Source: a virus
IMG/VR virus record: IMGVR_UViG_3300028025_003977
Span: 1-64,000 of that record
DNA length: 64,000 nt
Strand: one strand, 5' to 3'
In this document: in pieces, positions 1 through 5,828 of the stretch
Layout: each line of letters starts with the position of its first letter
Numbering within the stretch: position 1 is the stretch's first letter
Notes under the pieces: generated by a model
The model's database searches: none
Seen by the model: the letters and a program-made list of their open reading frames with translations, nothing else
What the model was told of the DNA's origin: nothing
Program-made: the position numbers and the translations under genes

Positions 1-57
1 CTATAGCTGCAGATCCAAAATATAAAATTGCATTCACATTTTATAGGATTATATATA

Positions 58-73
58 TGTGACCTACATCACA
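58..73. promoter_or_regulatory. CRP/GlxR-type operator
   Basis: The site reads TGTGACCTACATCACA, a perfect TGTGA-N6-TCACA palindrome, flanked by A on the left and T on the right (57-74). It fits the cAMP-receptor-protein consensus and the narrower TGTGANNTANNTCACA form known for actinobacterial GlxR/CRP. Its centre lies about 91 nt upstream of the predicted start of the Hsp20 transcript, a position compatible with class I activation. It could instead control a gene to the left of the window. The match is seen; binding is inferred. Confidence 0.7.
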
Positions 74-80
74 TTAATAT

Positions 81-122
81 ATAACGTTTAGGTAACAAAT
101 AGATAACGTTTGTATAACAATA
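81..122. repeat. Paired direct repeat ATAACGTTT-N3-TAACAA
   Basis: Two copies, ATAACGTTTAGGTAACAAAT (81-100) and ATAACGTTTGTATAACAATA (103-122), have 22 nt between starts, about two helical turns, and share 15 of 20 bases. They lie between the CRP-like site and the -10 box of the Hsp20 gene, so they may be tandem binding sites for a second regulator. No factor is identified. Confidence 0.45.
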
Positions 123-144
123 ATATGTTGGATCCAATCTAGGG

Positions 145-150
145 TATAAT
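145..150 (+). promoter_or_regulatory. -10 box of Hsp20 promoter
   Basis: TATAAT; no convincing -35 at the usual distance, consistent with activator dependence. The predicted start is near 157, directly before a hairpin (CGCAT 158-162 paired with ATGCG 174-178). The leader is about 50 nt and ends in an AAGGAG ribosome site. Confidence 0.6.
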
Positions 151-157
151 ATTTATA

Positions 158-178
158 CGCATTGCCATTTGGGATGCG
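158..178 (+). promoter_or_regulatory. 5' leader hairpin of Hsp20 mRNA
   Basis: CGCAT (158-162) pairs with ATGCG (174-178) across an 11-nt loop, placing a small hairpin within one or two bases of the predicted mRNA 5' end. Similar hairpins occur in the leaders of the RNR, ssDNA-binding protein and phosphoesterase genes. Confidence 0.4.
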
Positions 179-206
179 AATTTAACTCGCTTAAAAGGAG
201 CAAAAT

Positions 207-611
207 ATGAATACATTAACCTGGACAAATGATCCACTGTTTATCGGATGGGAAAAGATGTTTAATCAACTATCTGATGTACATAAACTAAATAACGGAG
301 GATTTCCTCCATATAACGTGCTAGAGCTAGAGGAAGATAAATATCTAATTGAACTAGCAGTAGCAGGATACAAAAAATCGGAACTAGATATTACTGAAGA
401 AAATAGAAATCTAACTATTAAGGGTGAAAAGTCTGATTCTGAAGAAAAATATGTTCATAAGGGAATTGCTGGAAGAAAGTTTACAAAGACTTTTTCACTA
501 GCAGAACACATGGAAGTATCTGATGCAAAACTAAATGATGGTATTTTATCCATTACAATTACAAGGAACATCCCTGAAGAGAAAAAGCCAAAAGCTATCT
601 CTATCAAGTAG
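207..611 (+). CDS. Small heat-shock protein (Hsp20/alpha-crystallin)
   Basis: A 134-residue ATP-independent holdase chaperone of the IbpA-like class. The alpha-crystallin domain covers roughly residues 30-125. It carries the family signatures AVAGYKKSEL (about residue 50), a GIAGRKF stretch and a NDGILSI motif before the last strand, and ends with an I-S-I type tail that normally docks between subunits. The start is set by AAGGAG at 195-200, six bases before ATG. Hsp20 genes are known in T4-like and cyanophages, where they are thought to protect virion proteins or the stressed host. This copy stands alone behind its own promoter with an upstream CRP-like site, so its expression may follow host cAMP status. 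The family assignment is firm; the role in infection is inferred. Confidence 0.93.
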   Translation: MNTLTWTNDPLFIGWEKMFNQLSDVHKLNNGGFPPYNVLELEEDKYLIELAVAGYKKSELDITEENRNLTIKGEKSDSEEKYVHKGIAGRKFTKTFSLAEHMEVSDAKLNDGILSITITRNIPEEKKPKAISIK

Positions 612-650
612 CTAAAAGCTATAGGTTTACCTTGGGATGGGTAAGTGTCC

Positions 651-674
651 TGAGCAAAGACATAAAACTGCTCA
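651..674. terminator. Weak bidirectional hairpin between convergent genes
   Basis: TGAGCA (651-656) and TGCTCA (669-674) form a 6-bp stem with a 12-nt loop in the short gap between the convergent Hsp20 and HNH genes. A second small inverted repeat (TTACC/GGTAA, near 627-643) lies just before it. No strong T-run follows, so terminator function is tentative. Confidence 0.3.
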
Positions 675-675
675 T

Positions 676-975
676 CTATACTATAAAATCTGGGTGTGTT
701 TGTTCAGCATGACAATTAGCACATAGAACATCACACTTATCTATTTCAGCTAATATTACCTTAAAGCTATAACCTGAAGAATACTTCATCAAATCAGTTG
801 GGTTAACAACTCTACCTGTTCTAGTTCTATATTTGTCTGCAGGATCTTTATGAGCAAACTGCAAGACTGCAGGATTCTTATTGTAACCACATACTAGACA
901 ACCTTTAGATAGCTTAAAGTTGTTTAAGTACTTTCTTTGAGCATCTCTTTTCTCAGGATTAACTGGCATACCCAT
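676..975 (-). CDS. HNH endonuclease-like protein
   Basis: A 99-residue protein with the zinc-bound beta-beta-alpha HNH layout: CLVCG near residue 28, an LQFAHKDP stretch (His-Asp pair of the active site) near residue 40, and LCANCH near residue 85. Small HNH proteins in phages are homing endonucleases or packaging accessories working with the large terminase. Here it is far from the terminase, on the reverse strand, and 3 nt downstream of an 81-residue gene with which it shares a promoter. Two start codons are possible (975 and 969); ribosome-site support is weak for both, suggesting coupling to the upstream gene. The fold is well supported; a homing versus packaging role is unresolved. Confidence 0.8.
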   Translation of the reverse strand: MGMPVNPEKRDAQRKYLNNFKLSKGCLVCGYNKNPAVLQFAHKDPADKYRTRTGRVVNPTDLMKYSSGYSFKVILAEIDKCDVLCANCHAEQTHPDFIV

Positions 976-978
976 ATT

Positions 979-1224
979 TTATTTTTCGGGGGATGTGGAA
1001 GACTTTTCTTCTGATTCAAAATCTGGTACATTCAATGCAGGTAGAGGTGACATAATATTACCTTGACGATGTAATTCCATAAGCTTTAATACATCTTCAC
1101 CTTTATCTTGACTATCTGCAATTAGTACCAGGAGATCATAAATTCTACCTAACATGATATATAGGATAGTTCCTAGATTATCATTCATATTCTTTACTTC
1201 TGTGTCAATTTGTTCTTCTGACAT
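979..1224 (-). CDS. Hypothetical 81-residue protein
   Basis: Not recognised. The sequence has a helical N-terminal half with a hydrophobic run around residues 18-35 (LGTILYIMLGRIYDLLVLI), possibly amphipathic or membrane-associated, and a charged Ser/Glu-rich tail. The start is well supported: AAGGA lies six bases before ATG on the reverse strand, and a consensus promoter (TTGACA-18-TATAAT) lies just upstream. It is the first gene of a two-gene reverse-strand unit with the HNH gene. It may be an anti-host or regulatory early gene, given its strong promoter, but this is a guess. Confidence 0.65.
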   Translation of the reverse strand: MSEEQIDTEVKNMNDNLGTILYIMLGRIYDLLVLIADSQDKGEDVLKLMELHRQGNIMSPLPALNVPDFESEEKSSTSPEK

Positions 1225-1250
1225 ATATAATCCTTTGTTCGTAGTTACCT

Positions 1251-1280
1251 ATTATAGCAACTCTTTTTATCTTGTGTCAA
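1251..1280 (-). promoter_or_regulatory. Consensus promoter for reverse-strand HNH unit
   Basis: Read on the reverse strand: TTGACA (1280-1275), 18-nt spacer, TATAAT (1256-1251), with an extended TG one base before the -10 box. It lies about 27 nt ahead of the 81-residue gene and diverges from the holin-like gene promoter. Confidence 0.8.
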
Positions 1281-1352
1281 GTTATATAGGGAGTTGGTGT
1301 TTTGTTCTCTTTTCGCCGAACGCCACCGCCGAAATTTTATTTTTTTTTGCTG

Positions 1353-1358
1353 TATAAT
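1353..1358 (+). promoter_or_regulatory. -10 box ahead of holin-like gene
   Basis: TATAAT preceded by TG, 41 nt before the ATG at 1400, following a T-rich tract. No clear -35. It probably drives the holin-like and following membrane genes. Confidence 0.5.
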
Positions 1359-1399
1359 GATAAGTACAATCCCAAACGGGAATAACATTGGAGAAATAT

Positions 1400-1741
1400 A
1401 TGTCAAAGTCACAGATGGCAATGCTACAGTCATACGGAAGAGCATTCCTGGCAGCAGCAATTGCATTGTACTTAGCAGGTGTTACTGAATGGCAGAGTTA
1501 TTTATCTGCTCTAGTCGCAGCATTTGCACCAGTAGCAATTCGCTACATGAATAAGAACGATATTGCATTCGGTAAGGGTGCAACCCCAGAATCACTAGCC
1601 AAGCAAGCAGTTGATATTGCAGAAATGGTAGTAAAGCAAGCCCCAAAAGCAAAAACTGCAAGTGCACCAGCTGCACCTGCAAAAAAGGCAACTAAGGCAC
1701 CTGCTAAAAAATCTACAGCAAAGAAGACTACTTCAAAGTAG
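1400..1741 (+). CDS. Holin-like membrane protein with basic tail
   Basis: A 113-residue protein. Two hydrophobic stretches (about residues 11-26, then 33-46) are followed by IRYMNKNDIAFGKGA, a short motif (NxxDxAFGxG) that I associate with actinophage holins. The C-terminal 40 residues are an Ala/Lys/Pro tail resembling histone H1 tails, unusual for a holin but compatible with a cytoplasmic basic end. The start is ATG at 1400 because GGAG (1390-1393) sits six bases before it; an upstream in-frame TTG at 1388 overlaps that ribosome site and is rejected. The next gene also encodes a small membrane protein, which fits a lysis pair, but no endolysin is adjacent. Membrane topology is visible; lysis function is inferred. 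Confidence 0.55.
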   Translation: MSKSQMAMLQSYGRAFLAAAIALYLAGVTEWQSYLSALVAAFAPVAIRYMNKNDIAFGKGATPESLAKQAVDIAEMVVKQAPKAKTASAPAAPAKKATKAPAKKSTAKKTTSK

Positions 1742-1763
1742 TCTTTGTGGAAGTGTATAGACA

Positions 1764-2063
1764 ATGACTCCAAATGAATGGTTAATGACCATTGCTGCAA
1801 CAATAACTGCAATTGGAGTTATTGGTGTTGGACTATATAAAGTTACAAAACTTGTAAAAAGATTTATACACTTCCTAGATGATTACTTTGGTGAAGAACC
1901 AAGACCAGGATTTGATGGTCGTCCTGGAATGCAAGAAAGACTAAGATTTATGGAAGAAGAAATTGCTTGCATATCCTTTGAAATGAGACCAAACCATGGT
2001 ACATCTATTAAAGATGCCGTTGGTCGTATTGAAGAGCGTTTAGATAAACTAGAACGCAACTAA
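1764..2063 (+). CDS. Small membrane protein, possible second lysis protein
   Basis: A 99-residue protein with one N-terminal membrane segment (about residues 8-28), a short basic/aromatic linker, then a soluble part with RPGFDGRPGMQERLRFME and a PNHGTSIKDAV segment leading into a terminal coiled helix. A single anchor followed by an N-x-HGTS-x-(K/R)-D/E-D/A-V element recalls DUF2746-like membrane proteins encoded near actinophage lysis genes. It begins 22 nt after the holin-like gene and is likely co-expressed. Function unproven; it could be a pinholin/antiholin or a minor lysis regulator. Confidence 0.55.
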   Translation: MTPNEWLMTIAATITAIGVIGVGLYKVTKLVKRFIHFLDDYFGEEPRPGFDGRPGMQERLRFMEEEIACISFEMRPNHGTSIKDAVGRIEERLDKLERN

Positions 2064-2077
2064 CAGAAAGTAAAGTC

Positions 2078-3019
2078 TTGAAGTTTGGTTTTAATAATTG
2101 CGATGGCAATATCAAGACTGGGTATGGCTATGCCACACATAAGATAATTACCAATATTGGTAAAACAGATCACAGTCTTTTAATTGAACGAGAAAACCCA
2201 GTTGAGGTTACTTTTAGCCATCCCCAATTTTATAAATTTCATGGAAAAGATTCCTACAAAATTGGATACACAGCTTGGGAGTCTACTGAGCTTCAGCCAA
2301 TGTGGGAAGAATACATATCCCATCTTGATGAAATGTGGGTACCTAATCAATTCTGCAAAGAGATATTTAGTAAGTTTACAGATAAAGAAATTTATGTGTT
2401 TCCCCATGGCATTGATGATACCTGGGCTCCTATTGAAAGAAAAGTAGATGACAAAATAAAATTTCTTCATATGGGTCATCCCGCTTACAGAAAAAATTTA
2501 CCAGAAACAATTAATACATTTCTTGAACTATACGCTGGAAGAAAAGATGTGGAGTTAACTGTAAAAGCCTATTCTGCATGTGAGTTTGAAATTAATGAGC
2601 CAAACATTAATGTTGTTGTAGATACCGTTACCTATTCAGAACTTGCTAGCTTTGTTGGTAAGCACCACGCATTACTTTATCCTTCTTGGGGAGAAGGCTT
2701 TGGTCTTATGCCACTACAAGCACTAGCCACAGGTATGCCAGTAGTTATGACAGATGGATGGTGCGACTACAAGCGTCACTGCCCAGAACTAATTATTAAT
2801 TCTGAACTTGTATATAATCCTTGGCAGCTCATACATCCTGGAAAAATGTTTAGACCTGACCTAAATCATTTTGCCACTCTTATGCAACACACTGAAAAAA
2901 ATATTGAAAGCATATTAGAGCTTCAGTCTAAAAGAGCACTAGAAGTTCACAAAGAGTGGAAATGGGAAAAGGTAGTAAGGGACCATTTAGATTCTGTTGA
3001 AGCTCGTTTAATGCTATAA
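2078..3019 (+). CDS. Glycosyltransferase, GT4-like (GT-B fold)
   Basis: A 313-residue enzyme predicted to transfer a sugar from an activated donor. The C-terminal nucleotide-sugar half contains the EGFGLMPLQALATGMPVV stretch near residues 205-223 (the E-x7-E-like region of GT4 retaining enzymes; here the second acidic residue is replaced by Gln) and a preceding LLYPSWG motif. The N-terminal half has FPHGID, typical of GT4 proteins. The start is TTG at 2078, 14 nt after the preceding stop; no closer ATG is in frame. It sits just before tail-fibre genes, suggesting modification of virion or host surface glycans. Together with the GT32-like and nucleotidyltransferase genes at 58092-59518 it suggests phage-directed glycosylation; acceptor unknown. 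Confidence 0.82.
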   Translation: MKFGFNNCDGNIKTGYGYATHKIITNIGKTDHSLLIERENPVEVTFSHPQFYKFHGKDSYKIGYTAWESTELQPMWEEYISHLDEMWVPNQFCKEIFSKFTDKEIYVFPHGIDDTWAPIERKVDDKIKFLHMGHPAYRKNLPETINTFLELYAGRKDVELTVKAYSACEFEINEPNINVVVDTVTYSELASFVGKHHALLYPSWGEGFGLMPLQALATGMPVVMTDGWCDYKRHCPELIINSELVYNPWQLIHPGKMFRPDLNHFATLMQHTEKNIESILELQSKRALEVHKEWKWEKVVRDHLDSVEARLML

Positions 3020-3020
3020 T
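3012..3020 (+). promoter_or_regulatory. Extended -10 promoter, leaderless configuration
   Basis: TGC then TATAAT (3015-3020), followed by only six bases (CGTGGT) before ATG 3027. The expected transcription start is the A of the start codon, so the mRNA would be leaderless. No ribosome-binding site precedes the gene. Confidence 0.65.
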
Positions 3021-3026
3021 CGTGGT

Positions 3027-3488
3027 ATGCCAGATATCACATCCATTATAGTAGAAGAAGATAATCTTCTTGCATCCCTAATTTTAGCTCCAGTAATTAA
3101 TGATGGAATTAGCACTATTGGATCAACAACGACATATGATTTTGAAACTGGTCAGGCTAATGTGGTGGCATCTCAAGAAAACTTTAATGTTGAGTTATCT
3201 GTAGTTGAGGCTATTAGTGCTGTAACTTCGGTTAATGGAAAAACTGGAGTGGTGGTAATTGACTATCCAGATATTGGCTCAAATCCAGTAAATCATGTTA
3301 GACATGTCCACACCCAAACCTCTATTTCTAATGAATGGACAATTAACCATAATTTAAACTTTTATCCAAATGTCACTGTCCTAGACAATTCAAGTAGAAT
3401 TCTTGAAACTGACTTAGTGTATTTGAACAGTAATACTGTTAAAATTGTAATGAACAGTGCTTCAAGCGGTACAGCGTATCTAACTTAG
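3027..3488 (+). CDS. Short tail-fibre/tip protein
   Basis: A 153-residue protein. Residues around 78-90 read VTSVNGKTGVVVI, a motif repeatedly found at the junction of phage fibre domains. The C-terminal 50 residues (from HVHTQTSISNEWTINHN) form a compact beta domain ending in SGTAYLT that I recognise as a common fibre tip. A similar terminal domain ends the next gene. The promoter is leaderless-type with no ribosome site. It is probably a receptor-contacting or fibre-capping component; I cannot tell which fibre it belongs to. Confidence 0.65.
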   Translation: MPDITSIIVEEDNLLASLILAPVINDGISTIGSTTTYDFETGQANVVASQENFNVELSVVEAISAVTSVNGKTGVVVIDYPDIGSNPVNHVRHVHTQTSISNEWTINHNLNFYPNVTVLDNSSRILETDLVYLNSNTVKIVMNSASSGTAYLT

Positions 3489-3520
3489 CCCTGTTACTTC
3501 AATAGGGAAAACTGATTATC

Positions 3521-5071
3521 ATGGCATCAAGACTGTTTACAGTTGATTTAGACCTTGGATTAAACAAGGCAAAAAGATTTATCTTTGAGGATTTTTCAAC
3601 AAATCCAAACTCCGACCTAACTTCTGGTCGTATTATTTACTTTACTGGCTCAGGTGGTGATCAGAATCATCTAAGACTTTACAATGGAACTGCATGGAAG
3701 ACAATCGCTTATACCGATGACGTTCCAACAATTTCTATTTCTCTAGATGCCCCAGACCTATTTACAGTATCAGGATCTCCTGCTAACGCTTCAGGAACAC
3801 TAGCATTTGAATGGAACACAGCAGCAGTTAACACTGTTCTTGCTGGTCCAGGATCTGGCTCAACAGCAGCTATTCCAACATTTAGATCACTTGTAGCAGC
3901 AGACATTCCAAGTATCACATCAGGAAAGATTTCAGACTTTAGTGAAGCAGTAGCAGATACTATTGGTGCAATGGTTACAAGCAATACCGAAAATGGAATT
4001 TCTGTAACTTACCAAGATGACGATAACACACTTGACTTTGACGTAGCAGACTTTACAATTACTCTTACTGGAGATGTAACTGGTAGCGGAACTGTAACAA
4101 ATCTTGGAAACGTAAGCTTTGAGGCAACAGTTGGAAATGATACCCATAGCCATGCTTCTACAACAATTTCAGATTTTAATGAAGCTGTTGATGATCGTGC
4201 TGCTAACCTAATAACAACCGCAACGCATTCTGGAATTTCCGTAGCTTACACAGATAATGCAGAAGGTTCTGGAACACTAGCATTTACTAATACTGGTGTA
4301 ACAGAAATTGTTGCAGGAACAGGAATAACAATTGATCAGGCTACTGGCGATGTAACAATTACAAACGCAGACAAGGGTTCTGATCAAAATATCTTTAAAA
4401 CAATTGCGGTATCTGGTCAAGATAGCGTTGTTGCAGACTCTAACACTGACACATTAACAATTGCTGGAAGTACTGGATTAACAGTAACTACAAATGCAGG
4501 AACAGACACCATTACCCTAACTAACTCTGGTGTAACAAGTATTGCTGGAACTGCCAATGAAATTGAAGTGTCAGCTGGTACTGGATCTGGTCCATACACA
4601 GGAGCTATCACAGTAGGGCTTCCTGACAACGTAACAATTGCTGGAAAACTTACTGTAACTGGTGATTTGCAGGTTGATGGAACAACAACAACTCTTAACA
4701 CAGAAACTCTTGCTGTAGAAGACAACATTGTTCTTCTTAACAAGAATGTTACTGGTTCCCCATCTGTCAATGCAGGTCTAGAAGTAGAGCGTGGAACTTC
4801 TGACAATGCATCCATTACTTGGAATGAAGGAACAGATAAATGGACAGCAGGTATTACTGGATCAGAAATTGCAATTGCTAGAAAGTATGTTACAACAACA
4901 ACTGGAACAACACATACCATTACACATGGTCTTGCAACTTCAGACGTAACAGTGCAATGCTGGCTTGCAGGTGCTCAGGTAGATGCTGCAATTGTAGTTA
5001 CAGATGCAAACACCGTAACAGTAACAACAAATAGTTCGATTACAGATCTTAAGACGGTAGTTGTTGGCTAA
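3521..5071 (+). CDS. Tail-fibre protein with repeats
   Basis: A 516-residue protein rich in Thr, Ser, Gly and Val with a beta-structured repeat layout. It has a fibre-type N terminus (SGRIIYFTGSGGDQNHLRLY), an LVAADIPSI segment near residue 128, and two related ISDF(S/N)EAV(A/D)D elements about 80 residues apart. A later VTGDLQVDGTTTTLNTE segment is the usual shaft-to-tip junction seen in fibres. The C terminus (HTITHGLATSDVTVQCW onward) is a tip domain resembling that of the 3027 gene. AGGGA upstream supports ATG 3521. It likely forms trimers on the distal tail for adsorption. Confidence 0.78.
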   Translation: MASRLFTVDLDLGLNKAKRFIFEDFSTNPNSDLTSGRIIYFTGSGGDQNHLRLYNGTAWKTIAYTDDVPTISISLDAPDLFTVSGSPANASGTLAFEWNTAAVNTVLAGPGSGSTAAIPTFRSLVAADIPSITSGKISDFSEAVADTIGAMVTSNTENGISVTYQDDDNTLDFDVADFTITLTGDVTGSGTVTNLGNVSFEATVGNDTHSHASTTISDFNEAVDDRAANLITTATHSGISVAYTDNAEGSGTLAFTNTGVTEIVAGTGITIDQATGDVTITNADKGSDQNIFKTIAVSGQDSVVADSNTDTLTIAGSTGLTVTTNAGTDTITLTNSGVTSIAGTANEIEVSAGTGSGPYTGAITVGLPDNVTIAGKLTVTGDLQVDGTTTTLNTETLAVEDNIVLLNKNVTGSPSVNAGLEVERGTSDNASITWNEGTDKWTAGITGSEIAIARKYVTTTTGTTHTITHGLATSDVTVQCWLAGAQVDAAIVVTDANTVTVTTNSSITDLKTVVVG

Positions 5072-5412
5072 TGCTTCCAGGCTTTAAATCATTCAAGATT
5101 TATCGTGGAGATACCTTTGCTTTTCAAATGACATTGAAAACTGGATCGACAACTTTCTTAAATATTACTAGTTCAACTTTTATTGCTCAGATAAAAGAAA
5201 AAGGTAAGACTACAGTAGCTGCAACACTTACAGTTACAAAAGAAAGTTTGCTTGGTGGAGTTATCAAAGTTACTTTGCCTTCAACTGAATCTGCAAATCT
5301 AGTTCCAAATAAAAGTTATGTTTATGATGTTGAAATGACAAATGGAACTAATAAGACTACAATTTTAACTGGTCCAATTTTAGTTACTGCAGATGTTTCG
5401 TCTGCTTCCTAA
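5071..5412 (+). CDS. Baseplate/fibre beta-sandwich protein
   Basis: A 113-residue protein overlapping the previous gene by one base (TAATG), so translation is coupled. It starts with a YRGDTFAFQM motif, the common opening of phage upper-baseplate (BppU-N-like) beta-sandwich domains, and continues with alternating strands. It probably attaches a fibre to the tail or forms a small accessory fibre module. Family resemblance is by motif only. Confidence 0.55.
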   Translation: MLPGFKSFKIYRGDTFAFQMTLKTGSTTFLNITSSTFIAQIKEKGKTTVAATLTVTKESLLGGVIKVTLPSTESANLVPNKSYVYDVEMTNGTNKTTILTGPILVTADVSSAS

Positions 5413-5459
5413 TATATAATTATATAATTAATATAAATTATATTATTAATATAATAATA
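5413..5459. other. 47-bp pure A/T tract
   Basis: No G or C occurs in 5413-5459, in the gap between the convergent 5412 and 5492 gene ends. It contains TTAATATAAATTATATTATTAA-like inverted symmetry (too long to quote in full with flanks). It may act as a transcription barrier or an easily melted element; nothing more specific is visible. Confidence 0.5.
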
Positions 5460-5491
5460 CTTTAAAACTATCTATATTATATAAATAACAA

Positions 5492-5719
5492 TTATACACT
5501 ACTTCCTAGTTCACTGACTAGAAATTTAATCTTTTTTACTAAATCGTTACCTAAATGTAATATTGTATTACAAGCTATGCACTTAAATACTGGTTCCTCT
5601 GATTCTGTAAACCAAGGAAGCATATACATATGATCTGGATTTCCTGGACATTTAATTTCTGGAACTACTTTAGCTGATTGTAATTTATTATAAACATGTA
5701 ATTCTTGTATTGTTATCAT
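5492..5719 (-). CDS. Small zinc-ribbon-like protein
   Basis: A 75-residue protein on the reverse strand. It has CPGNPDHMYMLPWF near residue 24 and KCIACNT near residue 46. The single first Cys plus C-x2-C (with His nearby) suggests a zinc site. It is not assigned to a named family. Its ATG lies exactly six bases after TAAGAT (5731-5726 on the reverse strand) without a ribosome site, a leaderless configuration. It diverges from the RNR gene and lies tail-to-tail with fibre genes, so it appears to belong to an inserted metabolic island. Confidence 0.65.
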   Translation of the reverse strand: MITIQELHVYNKLQSAKVVPEIKCPGNPDHMYMLPWFTESEEPVFKCIACNTILHLGNDLVKKIKFLVSELGSSV

Positions 5720-5725
5720 GACTTA

Positions 5726-5731
5726 ATCTTA
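5726..5731 (-). promoter_or_regulatory. -10 box for leaderless zinc-protein gene
   Basis: On the reverse strand TAAGAT is followed by six bases (TAAGTC) and then ATG at 5719. No -35 consensus and no ribosome site. Spacing matches the other leaderless candidates in this window. Confidence 0.5.
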
Positions 5732-5746
5732 TCACACACCCTGATT

Positions 5747-5775
5747 TTGGAACTGTGACCAATATGGTGTAGAAT
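5747..5775 (+). promoter_or_regulatory. Promoter of the RNR gene
   Basis: TTGGAA (5747-5752), 17-nt spacer, TAGAAT (5770-5775). The predicted start is near 5782, directly before a hairpin. It overlaps the region used by the divergent zinc-protein promoter. Confidence 0.6.
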
Positions 5776-5783
5776 AGAGGTAC

Positions 5784-5807
5784 TCGCTATTCAGCGAATC
5801 AAATATT
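5784..5807 (+). promoter_or_regulatory. RNR leader hairpin and shared box
   Basis: TCGCT (5784-5788) pairs with AGCGA (5793-5797) over a four-base loop at the predicted mRNA 5' end. It is followed by CGAATCAAATATT (5795-5807), a 13-base string that recurs exactly in the ssDNA-binding protein leader (50148-50160). The leader is too short to contain a cobalamin riboswitch. Confidence 0.5.
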
Positions 5808-5828
5808 TTTTAAACGGAGATGATTTTA

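Noticed and set aside
1388-1399. Upstream TTG start for the holin-like gene
   Set aside because: It overlaps the GGAG ribosome site that serves ATG 1400.
4417-4920. 167-codon reverse-strand open frame inside a fibre gene
   Set aside because: Mirrors Thr/Val/Ser-rich repeats of the real fibre frame; no ribosome site or recognisable domain, and the forward gene is strongly supported.
5776-5828. Cobalamin riboswitch ahead of the B12-dependent RNR
   Set aside because: The leader is only about 50 nt and holds one small hairpin, too short for a B12-box aptamer.
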